From: Clostridia bacterium
Lineage (GTDB): Bacteria > Bacillota > Clostridia > Lachnospirales > Lachnospiraceae
Reading direction: 5' to 3'
DNA length: 45,005 nt
Assembly (NCBI GenBank): GCA_910575245.1
Contig: CAJTEN010000034.1
Location: forward strand, 1 to 45,005
Positions within the stretch are counted from its first letter, which is position 1; each line of letters opens with the position of its first letter. The position numbers and the translations under genes are program-made. Positions 1 to 10,700 of the stretch are shown in pieces. Under the pieces are notes generated by a model. It was not told where the DNA came from and searched no databases. It saw only the letters and a program-made list of their open reading frames with translations.

Positions 1-347
1 CATAGAAGTGTACTGCGCATAGAGCGGCCAATCTCATCCATTCTCTGGCGAAGAATTTCCGGTGATGGAATCCGTTTAATCCCCATTGCCTGGCAGAAAA
101 ATTCCGGGTCGTCATCCGTCTCACGGACTGCCTCAAAATCAGGCTTTCCCATGCACAGGCATCCGATATAGGAGCCAAGGATATCACCATTTTTAATCTG
201 ATGTCCGGAGCGCCTGCCGGTAATATCCTGCATATTCAGGCGGTCAATGAAGCCACTGTTATCCAGAAGATAACCCACCAGGGTAAGCCCTCCTGATGGA
301 ATAATACGTTCATTAGTGAATTCAATCTGGAAATGTGTTGGTTTCAT
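1..347 (-). CDS. IS1380-family transposase, N-terminal part (cut by window edge)
   Basis: An open frame starts at the ATG at 347-345 and runs off the left edge, so only about 115 residues are seen. The first residues (MKPTHFQIEF) followed by a stretch with GGLTLVGYLLD and RRSGHQIKNGD are characteristic of IS1380-family DDE transposases, which move the insertion sequence by cut-and-paste. A GGAGAG ribosome site lies about 8 bases upstream. The catalytic DDE residues lie in the unseen part, so intactness cannot be judged. I could not identify the terminal inverted repeat in the 210 bases to the next gene. Family call is by recognition of the N-terminal sequence. Confidence 0.75.
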   Translation of the reverse strand, partial: MKPTHFQIEFTNERIIPSGGLTLVGYLLDNSGFIDRLNMQDITGRRSGHQIKNGDILGSYIGCLCMGKPDFEAVRETDDDPEFFCQAMGIKRIPSPEILRQRMDEIGRSMRSTLL

Positions 348-557
348 AAAACTGCTCTCCTTCAGTATGTGATATTGACGATATTCTCAATAAAGATGAT
401 ACCATATCTGGCGGTTTTATACTATAATCTGTTCACCAGGTGGGTGTGAAAATAGATAGAAGGAAAAACTTCGCAAATGCTGATTAAATATGCAGTTGTC
501 AGCGTTCAAAGCAATTGAGTTTCACTGATTCAGGTTGATATTAATTTGTTTTGTTGA

Positions 558-1484
558 TTACGCCAACTGCATAACCTCGGCTTCAATCTCCTTTAATTCC
601 TCCATTGATAATGCAGGGACATAACGTGCAATCTTTTCAAGAGAAAGTTCTCCGTCTTTAATCATTCTTTCGGCTGACTTTCTTTCTGTCTCTTTTTCAA
701 TGTCTTTCGTATAAGTCCTCATAATCTGCTCATCATCAAATAAACTCATCATAATCGTTACTACCTCCACTTCTTTGCTGCTTAGATACTGTTTTAAGAT
801 GTTCCTGTCCTTGCATATACGGATTGTTTCTGTAACCGCCTGTTTCGTCATTCCATGCACTTTTATCTGCTCGTTAAAAACTTTGCAAAACACAATGTAC
901 TCATTGATGATATTGTCCTTGTCGCTCTCATATATGACTTTGGCTTTTATCTCAATATCAATATCTGCACCGTCAAAAAACTCTTGCGATAAAGATATGG
1001 TATCGGGCTTTCTGCCTTTGTTGCCTGTGTATATCACATATAATTCGGGCTTTGGCATTTTTACTTTCTTGCTCTTATACAGGCTCTGACTGGTTCGCTC
1101 AAAATATTCATGGTAACTCTGTGCTAAATACAGAAGTATTCTGATTAAAATATTTACTGTCCAACTCGATTGCGCTTCCAACAACAAAAGCAATCTGTTG
1201 TTACCCACCATTATGCCCAAATCGTTATAGAGATTATCTGTCAAAACATTGTCTATTGTTACAATATCCAGTGTGTCCTCCGTTGCGTCTGTATCCTCTG
1301 GGTGCAATGTTTTATACAGTTTCAGCAAATTCTTTTTATCTTGAAAAAGGTCTAAAAACACACTGTTTTTTGCGGTACGTTTTGCCTTAACTTCCTGTGT
1401 CTGCTTTGTATCGTCTGACACCTTACCACCTCGATTTCTTAAAATTTGTGCTACAAGATATGATATATCCTGCTCCTGCCACAC
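558..1484 (-). CDS. Rpn family recombination-promoting nuclease / PD-(D/E)XK transposase-like protein
   Basis: A 308-residue protein with the usual Rpn layout: a short N-terminal segment ending in the FLDLFQDKKNLLKLYKTLH region, then a PD-(D/E)XK nuclease core. The likely catalytic strand holds an acidic-x-glutamine motif (LLLLLEAQSSW, about residues 98-108). A helical, charged C-terminus follows, with repeated Glu/Lys. Rpn proteins are DNA endonucleases that promote RecA-independent recombination and are common, often multi-copy, in gut Firmicutes. Base composition is clearly more AT-rich than the NRPS region, in keeping with accessory DNA next to an insertion sequence. Length is normal for the family. 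The exact start is uncertain because no strong ribosome site is obvious. Confidence 0.75.
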   Translation of the reverse strand: MWQEQDISYLVAQILRNRGGKVSDDTKQTQEVKAKRTAKNSVFLDLFQDKKNLLKLYKTLHPEDTDATEDTLDIVTIDNVLTDNLYNDLGIMVGNNRLLLLLEAQSSWTVNILIRILLYLAQSYHEYFERTSQSLYKSKKVKMPKPELYVIYTGNKGRKPDTISLSQEFFDGADIDIEIKAKVIYESDKDNIINEYIVFCKVFNEQIKVHGMTKQAVTETIRICKDRNILKQYLSSKEVEVVTIMMSLFDDEQIMRTYTKDIEKETERKSAERMIKDGELSLEKIARYVPALSMEELKEIEAEVMQLA

Positions 1485-1708
1485 TTCAATTATACAAAAA
1501 ACCGCTTATCTTTACAATAAAATTCACATTAAATTTCTTCCTCCCTCCGCTTAGTTTTGTTTTGTTGCCTGTTCTGTTGTCGGCCCTCGTTCTGAAGCTC
1601 CCTCTCAAGGTTCTTTTTGTTATAGCTGATAACTTCCGCATTCACCAGCCTCCGCGGCATTCGTCAAATGGATGCTCCGCATACGCCTGGCTCATTGCCC
1701 GCAGAAAT

Positions 1709-1766
1709 AAAAAAGCCGCCCGACACAGTTTTCCACTGTATTGAACGACTTATTTCCCAAGCGGCG
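1709..1766 (-). terminator. Rho-independent terminator after the NhaC gene
   Basis: Read on the minus strand, GCCGC-type arms (1761-1766 and 1715-1720) enclose an inner hairpin ACAGT-GGAAA-ACTGT and are followed by six T residues (1714-1709). It lies about 60 bases past the antiporter stop codon and fits as the end of that transcript. Confidence 0.65.
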
Positions 1767-1825
1767 AGCGGATGAATGTCCGCAGCGCCGGCTCCGTTTG
1801 ATGCTTCTGTGGACTGCCAGGAAGG

Positions 1826-3196
1826 TCAGTCCCGGGAGCTCTTTCTCCCGTATCCGGTAATCACCGCCGCCAGCAATATCACCAGCATGCAGAGCGAATA
1901 ATAATTCACGAAAGGCACCGAGGCCGGCGCTACTGCAAAGCCCTCCCCGAACTGGGCGGACTGCTGCGCCGGAATCACGCAATGCACCGTCCAGGGAGCA
2001 AGAAAACAGAACACACAGCCCGTACAGTCCATCAGATTCGCCCGGCGGTACCGGTTCACTCCTGCCCTTTCTCCAAGCTCATTGACCAAATCGCCAAGCG
2101 CCACAATAGCTACCGAAATTACGCCCGTGACCATGCTCAATATCCCCACAGACAGGACAATGGTTGCCTCCGTGCTCCGCTCTTTTTTTGCAAAATGCTC
2201 CAGAAGTCCCCTCACATCTTCAAACAAACCGCCGCACTCCAGCACACCCAGAAGCGAAAATACCGCAATCAGCATGGCTACCGTGCCTGCCGTCCCCGTA
2301 ATGGCGTCTATAATTGCCCCGGACACGGCAAATCCGCCGGGAAACGAAATCAGTCCCTCCGCCGTGTAAACGCCGGAAAGCAGCCCCGCGGCAATTCCCG
2401 CCAGAATCCCGAAGGACAGCGCCGTAATAAGGTGCTTCCGCAACATACAAAGGACGATAATGACCACCGGCACCACCAGCATGACAAGACTGAGCGGCTT
2501 AGCCTCCCCGCCCGCAGCCTCAAGCGCAGCATTCCCGTCCGTGGTTTTGGAAAACAGCAAAAAAAGCACCAGAGCCCCCGCCGCTGCCGGCAGACTGTAA
2601 CGCGTCCTGGTTTTTACCACAGTGCCCAAATCCGCATGCTGCGTCGCAGAGGATGCAATGGTGGTATCCGAAATCGGCTCTAAGTTATCGCCGAACGCCG
2701 CCCCCGATACGATAGCTCCAATCATAAATTCCGGCGCCGCCCCTGCCAGCACGCCTACCGGAAACAAAATCGGTATCACCACAAAATAAGTCCCCACCGA
2801 GGTCCCCGTGGCAAAGGCCAGAAGACAGGTAATGAGAAAGCTCGCCGCCACAAAAAGCTTTCCCGTAAAACCCGCTTCCACCACATATACCGCAATCGTC
2901 TGTACCGCCCCGCTGGCGGAAATCAGCTTCCCCGAAACAGCCGCCAGTATCACCGCCAGAACAATGATGGCAAACATCGGCTTGCCAAGACCGTATACCA
3001 GCGCCTCCCCGTATGCCTTTTCATCCTTTGCAAAAACGACTCCCGTCACCAGCGCCGCAAAAAATGCCAGCACATATCCGTTCACATTGGACTGGCTAAA
3101 AGCCGCCCATCCAATCATCGCCGCGGCAACGACAAGAGGCGCAAGCTTTCCCGCAGTTCCCAGACGAAATTCTATTTTCTTTGCTTTCTGATTCAT
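1826..3196 (-). CDS. NhaC-family Na+/H+ antiporter
   Basis: A 456-residue integral membrane protein with about 11-12 hydrophobic segments. Family motifs include GTSVGTY near residue 130 and GAAFGDNLEPISDTTIASS near residue 165; the latter Asp/Asn/Thr cluster is diagnostic of the NhaC/ion-transporter superfamily. It should exchange cytoplasmic Na+ or a related small ion or organic anion for H+; some NhaC relatives exchange malate/lactate or arginine/ornithine, so the substrate is open. Start: an in-frame GTG at 3202 exists, but GAGGGA is 7 bases before the ATG at 3196, so I chose the ATG. A terminator follows the gene. It lies 83 bases downstream of the fucosidase gene and could share its transcript. 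Confidence 0.85.
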   Translation of the reverse strand: MNQKAKKIEFRLGTAGKLAPLVVAAAMIGWAAFSQSNVNGYVLAFFAALVTGVVFAKDEKAYGEALVYGLGKPMFAIIVLAVILAAVSGKLISASGAVQTIAVYVVEAGFTGKLFVAASFLITCLLAFATGTSVGTYFVVIPILFPVGVLAGAAPEFMIGAIVSGAAFGDNLEPISDTTIASSATQHADLGTVVKTRTRYSLPAAAGALVLFLLFSKTTDGNAALEAAGGEAKPLSLVMLVVPVVIIVLCMLRKHLITALSFGILAGIAAGLLSGVYTAEGLISFPGGFAVSGAIIDAITGTAGTVAMLIAVFSLLGVLECGGLFEDVRGLLEHFAKKERSTEATIVLSVGILSMVTGVISVAIVALGDLVNELGERAGVNRYRRANLMDCTGCVFCFLAPWTVHCVIPAQQSAQFGEGFAVAPASVPFVNYYSLCMLVILLAAVITGYGRKSSRD

Positions 3197-3279
3197 TTTC
3201 ACATCCCTCTTTATGCTGCCTCAGGCGGCTCCCACTTTTTTCCGCCAGCTTTCCTCTCACAATTTTCCCGTCAGCCTTT

Positions 3280-4572
3280 TTACCCCCGCAAGGGCTCAAA
3301 AACCGGCCATTCCTCCTCTGTTTCCAGACATACGCAGTAATAAGCCTGCCTGCGCAGCTCCTGCGGCAGTTCCACCGTTACCATGGAATCCCCCTCGCAG
3401 GTTTCCTCCACCTTATACGCCAGCTCTGACCCGTCGCGCAGCAGATATGCTTTTTTGACATTCGCAGAAAGGTTCATCATCCCGAGCCCCTTGCAGGGTT
3501 TAAATACATGGATAAACATCCTGTGCGGCTTACCCGTAAATTCCCCCCAGTCAAGCTCATAGGGATATATCCCCAGCTTTTGCGTTCCGTAAATGCCTTC
3601 CCCGTTTTCATGGAGATACTGCCCCACTGTATTTAAGATTTCAACGCTTTTCTCCGGTATCGACCCGTCCGCCCTTGGCCCTACATTTAACAGATAATTT
3701 CCTCCACGGCTGCAGATTTTCACCAGCGTTCTTATGATTTGCTCAGGTTCTTTCCAGTTATTGTCGTCCTTGTTATAGCCCCAGGTATCGTTCAACGTGG
3801 CAGGCAGCTCCCAGTCCCCGTCAAAAGGAAGCCTCGGAATAAAATTATCGCCCGTGGTCATATAATCTCCCAGCTGATTTCCAATACGCCCGCTGATAAT
3901 GCAGTCAGGCTGCAGAGATTTTACAAGGCTGATACACTCCATGCTTTGTTCCCGTGTCATTCCCATCGGAGTATCAAACCAAATCAGGGAAATTTCCCCA
4001 TAGCCTGTCAGAAGCTCTTTCAACTGAGGCTTTACCTTATTATCCAGATAACGCTGAAAATCCTTGGCATCATTATCCACAGGAGGCTTTTCATTTTCCA
4101 TCATAGTGTTCGCCATATATCCGTCAGGCTCATGCCAGTCCTGCGCCTGGGAATAATAAAGGCCAAGCTTCATGCCATATTTATGGCATGCGTCCGCCAG
4201 CTCCTTCAAAATGTCTCTGCCACAGGGCGTCGCATCCACTACATTATACGGACTGCACTTTGAATGATACATGGCAAAGCCCTCGTGGTGCTTTGACGTA
4301 AACACAATATACTTCATGCCCCAGCTTTCCTTTGCCATCCGCACAAGCTCGTCGGCGCAAAACTGCTGCGAGCAAAACTCTCCGGCCAGCTTTTCATACT
4401 CTTCTACCGGAATATTAAGCGTATTCATAATCCATTCCGATATGTGGTCAGTCTTTTGTCCCTTATACTCCCCGGCCAGAATTGCATATAATCCCCAATG
4501 GATAAAAAGCCCGTATTTGGCGTCTTTATACCATTGCTGTCCCGTGTCCGGTATTCTGTCGATTTTTTTCAT
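3280..4572 (-). CDS. GH29 alpha-L-fucosidase, cytoplasmic
   Basis: A 430-residue glycoside hydrolase. The N-terminal KYGLFIHWGLYAI and SKHHEGFAMYHSK segments and the SLIWFDTPMG segment (likely nucleophile Asp) are standard GH29 features. The enzyme removes terminal L-fucose from mucin- or milk-type glycans with retention of configuration. There is no signal peptide, so it acts inside the cell on imported oligosaccharides. The C-terminal ~90 residues form the usual beta-sandwich. An in-frame ATG at 4587 is possible, but AAAGGAG lies just before the ATG at 4572, so that start is preferred. It is separated from the NRPS by about 180 bases and is probably not functionally part of that cluster. 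Confidence 0.9.
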   Translation of the reverse strand: MKKIDRIPDTGQQWYKDAKYGLFIHWGLYAILAGEYKGQKTDHISEWIMNTLNIPVEEYEKLAGEFCSQQFCADELVRMAKESWGMKYIVFTSKHHEGFAMYHSKCSPYNVVDATPCGRDILKELADACHKYGMKLGLYYSQAQDWHEPDGYMANTMMENEKPPVDNDAKDFQRYLDNKVKPQLKELLTGYGEISLIWFDTPMGMTREQSMECISLVKSLQPDCIISGRIGNQLGDYMTTGDNFIPRLPFDGDWELPATLNDTWGYNKDDNNWKEPEQIIRTLVKICSRGGNYLLNVGPRADGSIPEKSVEILNTVGQYLHENGEGIYGTQKLGIYPYELDWGEFTGKPHRMFIHVFKPCKGLGMMNLSANVKKAYLLRDGSELAYKVEETCEGDSMVTVELPQELRRQAYYCVCLETEEEWPVFEPLRG

Positions 4573-4753
4573 AGCTTCTCCTTTCATCCGTCCGCCGGCC
4601 GACTGTCCTTAAATTTTTAAAATACTACCTGGACGCCGGGCAGTCAAGCTGGTTTCGGGGAATTTGAGGTATGACAGTTCACTTTCCGGTTTTCCTTTCT
4701 GCAAATCCTCTGCCTGCATCTCCGCCCGCCGTTTTCCTTTCAGCCCTCCGGCG

Positions 4754-7700
4754 TCACTTATCCCTTTCCTGCTCTTTGAAGAAGCCCAGGCCGTCCAGAG
4801 CCGCGACCAGTTTTCCCACATATGCCCTGGAGGTTGTAGGCCAGTGGTATCCCAGACGGTAAAGCACTTTCATCGTGTAAGCATTTTCTTTTGCAATCCC
4901 CACCGTCTTTTTCCCGTGACCCATATTCTGGTAGGCAATCATGCTGGAGAGCACTTTCGCCTTCTCCGGGTCCTGTCTCGTTTCCTCCAGCGCCCGTTCG
5001 TAATCCTCATCCTCCGAAAGTTCAATGTCCATACCGTACTCTTTCATGGCATAGATGATATCCCCCATATAAATACTGTGGTTGTTATAGGGATGGAATA
5101 CACAGCAGGCCTCTGGCGTTGCGGCAAGGGTCAGAATCGCTTTTGCCGTGCAGTCAATGGGCGCCATCTCCGCCGCAGAGTCCATCATGGAGTACGGAAA
5201 ACGTCCTATCAGTTCATAGGACTTCAGCCTGCCCACGAAGCTGTTTGTGGAGAAGTTCATCTGGAACTCTCCGTCCGCATCCCGGGCGGAAAGATTGCCC
5301 ACCCGCATGATTTTCGCGTTCAGTCCCCGGGAGACGGCCTCAAGGACAGCCCTCTCCGCCAGGAATTTGCTGTGTCCGTATTTCGTATCCAGCGCCTGCC
5401 CGAAATAGAGCATCCGCTCGTTCATCACCGTATCCGCAAAAGGCACATCCCCCACGCTGAATCCGGATACGCTGGTGGTGGAAATGTGGAGCAGGCGGCT
5501 TTTCGTCTTTTCGCAGAAGGCTATGGCGTTCAGCACGCCTCCCACATTGACGTCCTCAATATCCGTGCCGGCGGAAAAATGTTTGACATTCGCCGCGCAG
5601 TTTACCACCGTATGAATATCCAAAGACGCCTCCGCCATGCGCTCGAATACCGCGGCGTCCGTCACGTCTCCCTCCACCGCATACAGACGCGTCCGGAGCA
5701 GTTCTTCATAGGTATTTTCAAAATAATAGAAAAGCAGTGATTTCAGACGTTCTTCCACGCTGCCAAAGCGTCCCCTGCGCAGGAGACAGTATACTTTCCC
5801 GCTCTCCGATTCCAGAAATTCACGCAGAATATGAATCCCAAGAAATCCCGTGGCCCCTGTGAGGAGTATATTTCCGAGAGGCTGCGCCTCTCCTTCCAGA
5901 AATTCCTCAAAGGTATTGCGCTCCAGCACCCGCTCTATGTTTTTGTAATCGTATTGAGATAAATCCTCCAGCTTTGACGATATCTGCACGTTTTCCTCCC
6001 GGAACATTTCAGCCAGATCCCGGGGCGTGGCATGAGAAAACACATCGCCGAAGGTGATTTCAAACCCTTCTTCCGTAGCCGCAATAATCACGCCGGTGAC
6101 GGCCAGCGAAGTCCCGCCGATTTCAAAGAAATCGTCCTCGCGGCCTACCCGGTCAAGATGCAGAACCTCCGCAAATATCCGGCAGAAAGTTCTCTCCGTC
6201 TCTGTCTGCGGCTCCACATATTCCCCTGCGCCGGCAAGCTGCGCTTCCGGCAGGGCTTTTTGGTCGATTTTTCCGTTTGGCGTCATGGGGAACCGCTCCA
6301 TCTGCCGGTAGGCGTCCGGTATCATATATCTGGTCAGAGAGTTTTTCAGCTGCTCTCTCAGCGTTTCCGGTAAAACCGCTTCTTCCGCCGTATAATAGGC
6401 GCAAAGATGTTCCGTCCCTTCTATGCCGCGGATAAGGACGACAGTCTGCCGGATACCGGGGCATCTTAGGATTGCCTGCTCCACCTCCTCCAGTTCAATG
6501 CGCAGTCCCCGCAGCTTCACCTGATTGTCCGTTCTCCCCAGGATTACCACCTCGCCGGACCGCGTCCATTTTGCGTAATCTCCCGTTTTGTATACCCGCA
6601 TTCCCTGAAACTGTACGAATCTTTCCGCTGTCATTTCCGGAAGGCCGTGATATCCCGCGGCGACGCCGGGGCCTCCCACATACAGCTCCCCTGTAACGCC
6701 CGGCGGCAGAAGATTTCCGTCGCTGTCCGCAATGTATTCCACATAATTCAAAAGGGGCCTGCCCACCGTAATCCTGTCCCTGTCTGTCAGTTCGCAGGCA
6801 TTGCAGGACACGGTAATCTCCGTGGGGCCGTAAGTGTTGAAAATCCTGGCACAGGTCACCTGCTTCAGCTTCTCAAGAAGCTGCATACTGTACGCTTCGC
6901 CCCCTGACATCACCACCCGGCAGCCGGAAAGCGCCCGGCAGAACGTCCCGGACTCCATATACTGCAGCATCCGCGAGGGCGTTGCGTTGAAAATATCTCC
7001 GCCGGTTTCCTCTATCAGTTCCGTCAGCCGGACAGGGTGATTGGCCTGTTCCTCGTCGGCAAGCACCAGCGTCAGCCCGTTGCACAGGGCCACCGCCGTC
7101 TCCTTCAGCGACATATCGAAGGAAACCGTGGTCACGGATACCATCACATGGCCGTCCTCCACGCAGGCACGGACGTGGCTGTTGGCCTCGTGATTGCGCA
7201 CATAATTCACGATTCCCCTGTGGCTTATCATCACCCCTTTCGGTTTGCCGGTAGAACCGGAGGTATAAATCAGATACGCCAGGGCGTCTTCCTCCGTCTT
7301 AATCTCCGGCTTCCTGTCGTCGCCGCAACTTAAAAGCGCCTCCATATCTATGGCATTTTCAAAGGCTTCCGCCCGCTCTTTTGTGGTAATGATAAAAGAA
7401 GCTCCGCTGTCTTTTGTAATCTGCAAAATCCGCTCCGGCGGATATTCCGGGTCGCAGGGAATGTAAGCGCCCCCCGCCTTCATTACGCCGTACATGGCTA
7501 TAATCTGCCTGCCCAGACGGGGAAGCAGCACCACCGCCGTATCTCCCGGACAAAAGCCGCGGCTTATCAGCCCGTTAGCCGCCCGGTTCATTTCCCGGTC
7601 CAGACCTTCATAGCTCCATCGCCCGTCCACCGCAATCAGGGCCGTTTTCTCTTTACAGGCAGCGGCCTGCCGTTCAAATACGCCGTGAAAGCTAAGCGGC

Positions 7701-10700
7701 TCCGTCCCGGTCTGCGCCGATACGGCAAACTCCTCCAGCATCCGCCGCTGGTTATCTGTCACAAGCGAAATTTCCTTAAGAAGCCCGGACGGATTAGCGA
7801 GCATACGGCTGACGCAGAGGGCGACGGACTGCGCAAGCTGCTCCATCAGCTCCCGGCTGTAAAGGGCGTCATTGTACTGAAGGCACACGCATGGCCCGCC
7901 GTCCCGCTCCTCGATATGCACGGACAGCTTAAACTTGGGCTTATCCGATTCCATATTTTCTATCTGAATGGCTTCGCTCCCCACCCGGTGTTCTTCCACC
8001 ACGCCGAGCTGGCAGGCATACATAATCTCCGGCACAAATCCGTAGTCCGCCGCTATCTTCGTAAAGGGATAGTCTTCATACGAGACCGCGTCCAGCAGCG
8101 TCTGCCTTACCTCCCTGACGAATGTAAGCACAGACTTGTCTCCCGCAATATTCCCCATAAGAGGCAGCGTTTTCACAAACATTCCCATACTGTTATGCAG
8201 CTTTAAGTCCGCTCTGCCGTTGCTGATGGTGCTGATAAACAATTGCGGGCTGTCCATATAGCGGGCCAGCGTATAGAAGGTTCCCGCCAGAAACAGATGC
8301 GCCGGCGTCACGCCGTGTGCCTGACAGAATTTATCCATTTCCTCCCCGGAACAGGACGCCGCGCACTCCGCTTTCTTTCCGTCCTCTTCCTTTCCCGCAA
8401 GGTCCGGCGTAAGGCAGGAGGCATGTTCATACTCTCCCAGCATTTTCCCGAAAAACGCCTGCCCTTCCCGGTAATGCTCTCCTCCCTCCAGCCTGTGCTC
8501 CTGCAGGGCAAAATCAAAATAGGTACGGGTTTCTTTCTCCGGCAGTACTCCCTCGCAGGCCTTTGCCGTCTGCTCCAGAAATAAATTCAGAGAAGCCCCG
8601 TCAAAAATAATATGGTGAAAATCCGCCAGCAGGCAGGTACTTGTCCCGGTCTGCACCACCGCAATCCGGTACAATGTATCACGGGTCAGGTCAAACGGCT
8701 TCACATAGGAAGCGCAGTACTCTTTCAGCTCCTCCTCCGTCATGGAAAGCACGGGAATCCTCTTTTCCGCCGCGGACTCTGCGCCCGGCATCTGCCGAAG
8801 TTCTCCCTCCCGGTAACGGATGCGGGCATTGACATAAGGATGCGCCGCAATCACCTGCTCTGCCGCCTTAGCCAGCGTTTCGCCGCTGACCTTGCGGGGG
8901 AAACGGAACATGGCGGGAATATTATACGCCATATCCTCCGGACGCTTCACGGCGTCATAATATACGCCCAGCTGCGTCTGCGTCAGCGGATAATCCTCCG
9001 CTTCCGTTTGGACTTTTTCCCCGGCTTTTTCCTGACTTTCTTCTGCTCTTTCCCGGCTTTCTTCCGCCCCTGACCGGGCGCGCAGCGCCTGATAAACAGC
9101 GTTTTCCAGAGACAGGATACTGCACTGCCTCATCATCTGCTTCACTTCCAGCTCCACCCCGTACTCTTTCTCGATTTCCACCGCCAGCATAATGGCGGAC
9201 AAAGACGTAAGTCCCGCGTAAAGCAGATTGGTTTCCACGGAAAACTCCTCATGCCCCAGAATTTTCCCGGCAATCTGCGCAAGCTCCTCTTCCAGAAGGC
9301 TCATAGGCCTTGCCGCCTCCCGGCAGGTCTCCTCCTGGGTAACCGGGGTCGGGAGCGAGCGTTTATCCACCTTCATATTCTGGTTCAGGGGAATCCTGTC
9401 AATCTGCATTATGGCGGAGGGCACCATATAGGCCGGCTTTTCCTCCATGATAAAATCCCTGAGTTTCTGGATATCAACGGGAGTCTCCGACACCAGATAC
9501 GCGGCGATGGCTTTTCCTCCCGCAGCCGCCTCGTAAGCGGTAACCGTCACGTCGCATATCCCCGGGAACCTGCGGATGACGGCCTCCACCTCGGAGAGTT
9601 CAATCCGAAATCCCCGGATTTTCACCTGTCCGTCTCTCCTGCCCATAAACTGAATGTTGCCGTCCGGCAGAAACCGCACGTCGTCTCCGGTGTGGTAAAC
9701 GCGCTCATACCCTTCCCGGTCAGTAAAGCAATTGGGGGTATAAACCTTCGCCGTCTGCTCCGGCCTGTTCAGATACCCTTTGCTTACCTGATAACCGGCC
9801 ACGCACAATTCCCCCACGGCCCCCGCCGGAAGCCTGCGCATCTGCTTATCCACCACATACACTTCCAGATTGTCCAGAGGCCGTCCGATGGGCACGTTAT
9901 CGTATTCCCTTGCTTTGTCCACCGGGTAAACCGTCGTCAGTATCGTGCATTCCGTGGGGCCGTAGCAGTTATAAAAATCAAAACCGGATTTCACCCGGAC
10001 AGGCACCAGCGTCTCCCCGCCTGTCAGCAGGTATTTCAGACAGTGATTCTCCATCTCCAGAGCAAACTGCCGCCCCACCTGCGTAGTCATAAACGCATGC
10101 GTCACCTTCTCCTGTATCAGATATTCGTTCAGCTTCTGCAGTTCCAGACGCATTTCCTCCGGTACGATACACAGGGTTCCGCCGCCTGCAAGAACCGGAT
10201 AGGTATCCATCATATTCGCATCGAATCCATAACTGGCGTAGGCGCTGACCACGCTGTCCTCTCCCACCCGGTAATAGCGGCAGTACCAGTTGCAAAAGGC
10301 CGCCAGATTTCCATGGGAGAGCATACAGCCTTTGGGCGTGCCGGTAGTCCCGGAGGTATACAGAAGGATATAGGTATCCTCCGGCAGCGGGGCGGGAATC
10401 TCCTTTGCCCCCTCCGCCGAAAGACCCGGAATCTCTTTTGTCGGCAGCACCTGTCCGTTGTACTTGGGAACCAGCTCCAGCAGGGCTTCATCCGCAATCA
10501 GCAATTTTGTCTGCGCGTCCTCCATCATAAAGGACAGCCTCTCCGCCGGATACTCGGGGTCCAGCGGCTGGTAGATTGCTCCCGCCTTCATCACGCCCAG
10601 GGAGGCAATGGGCATATATTCCCCGCGGGAAATCAGAATCGAGACCGTCTGGTCCTTTCCAATCCCCAGACGGCTGACATAAGCGGCCACGCCGTCGGAG

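Noticed and set aside
1485..1700. Possible remnant of a relaxase C-terminus on the minus strand
   Set aside because: A short stretch resembles a coiled mobilisation-protein end, but it is too brief and frame-broken to support.
4588..4753. Terminator after the NRPS
   Set aside because: I looked for a GC stem with a T run on the minus strand and found none convincing, so the end of the operon stays undefined.
4664..5740. Plus-strand frame of 358 codons over the NRPS 3' end
   Set aside because: Antisense shadow of the reductase domain; no recognisable motif.
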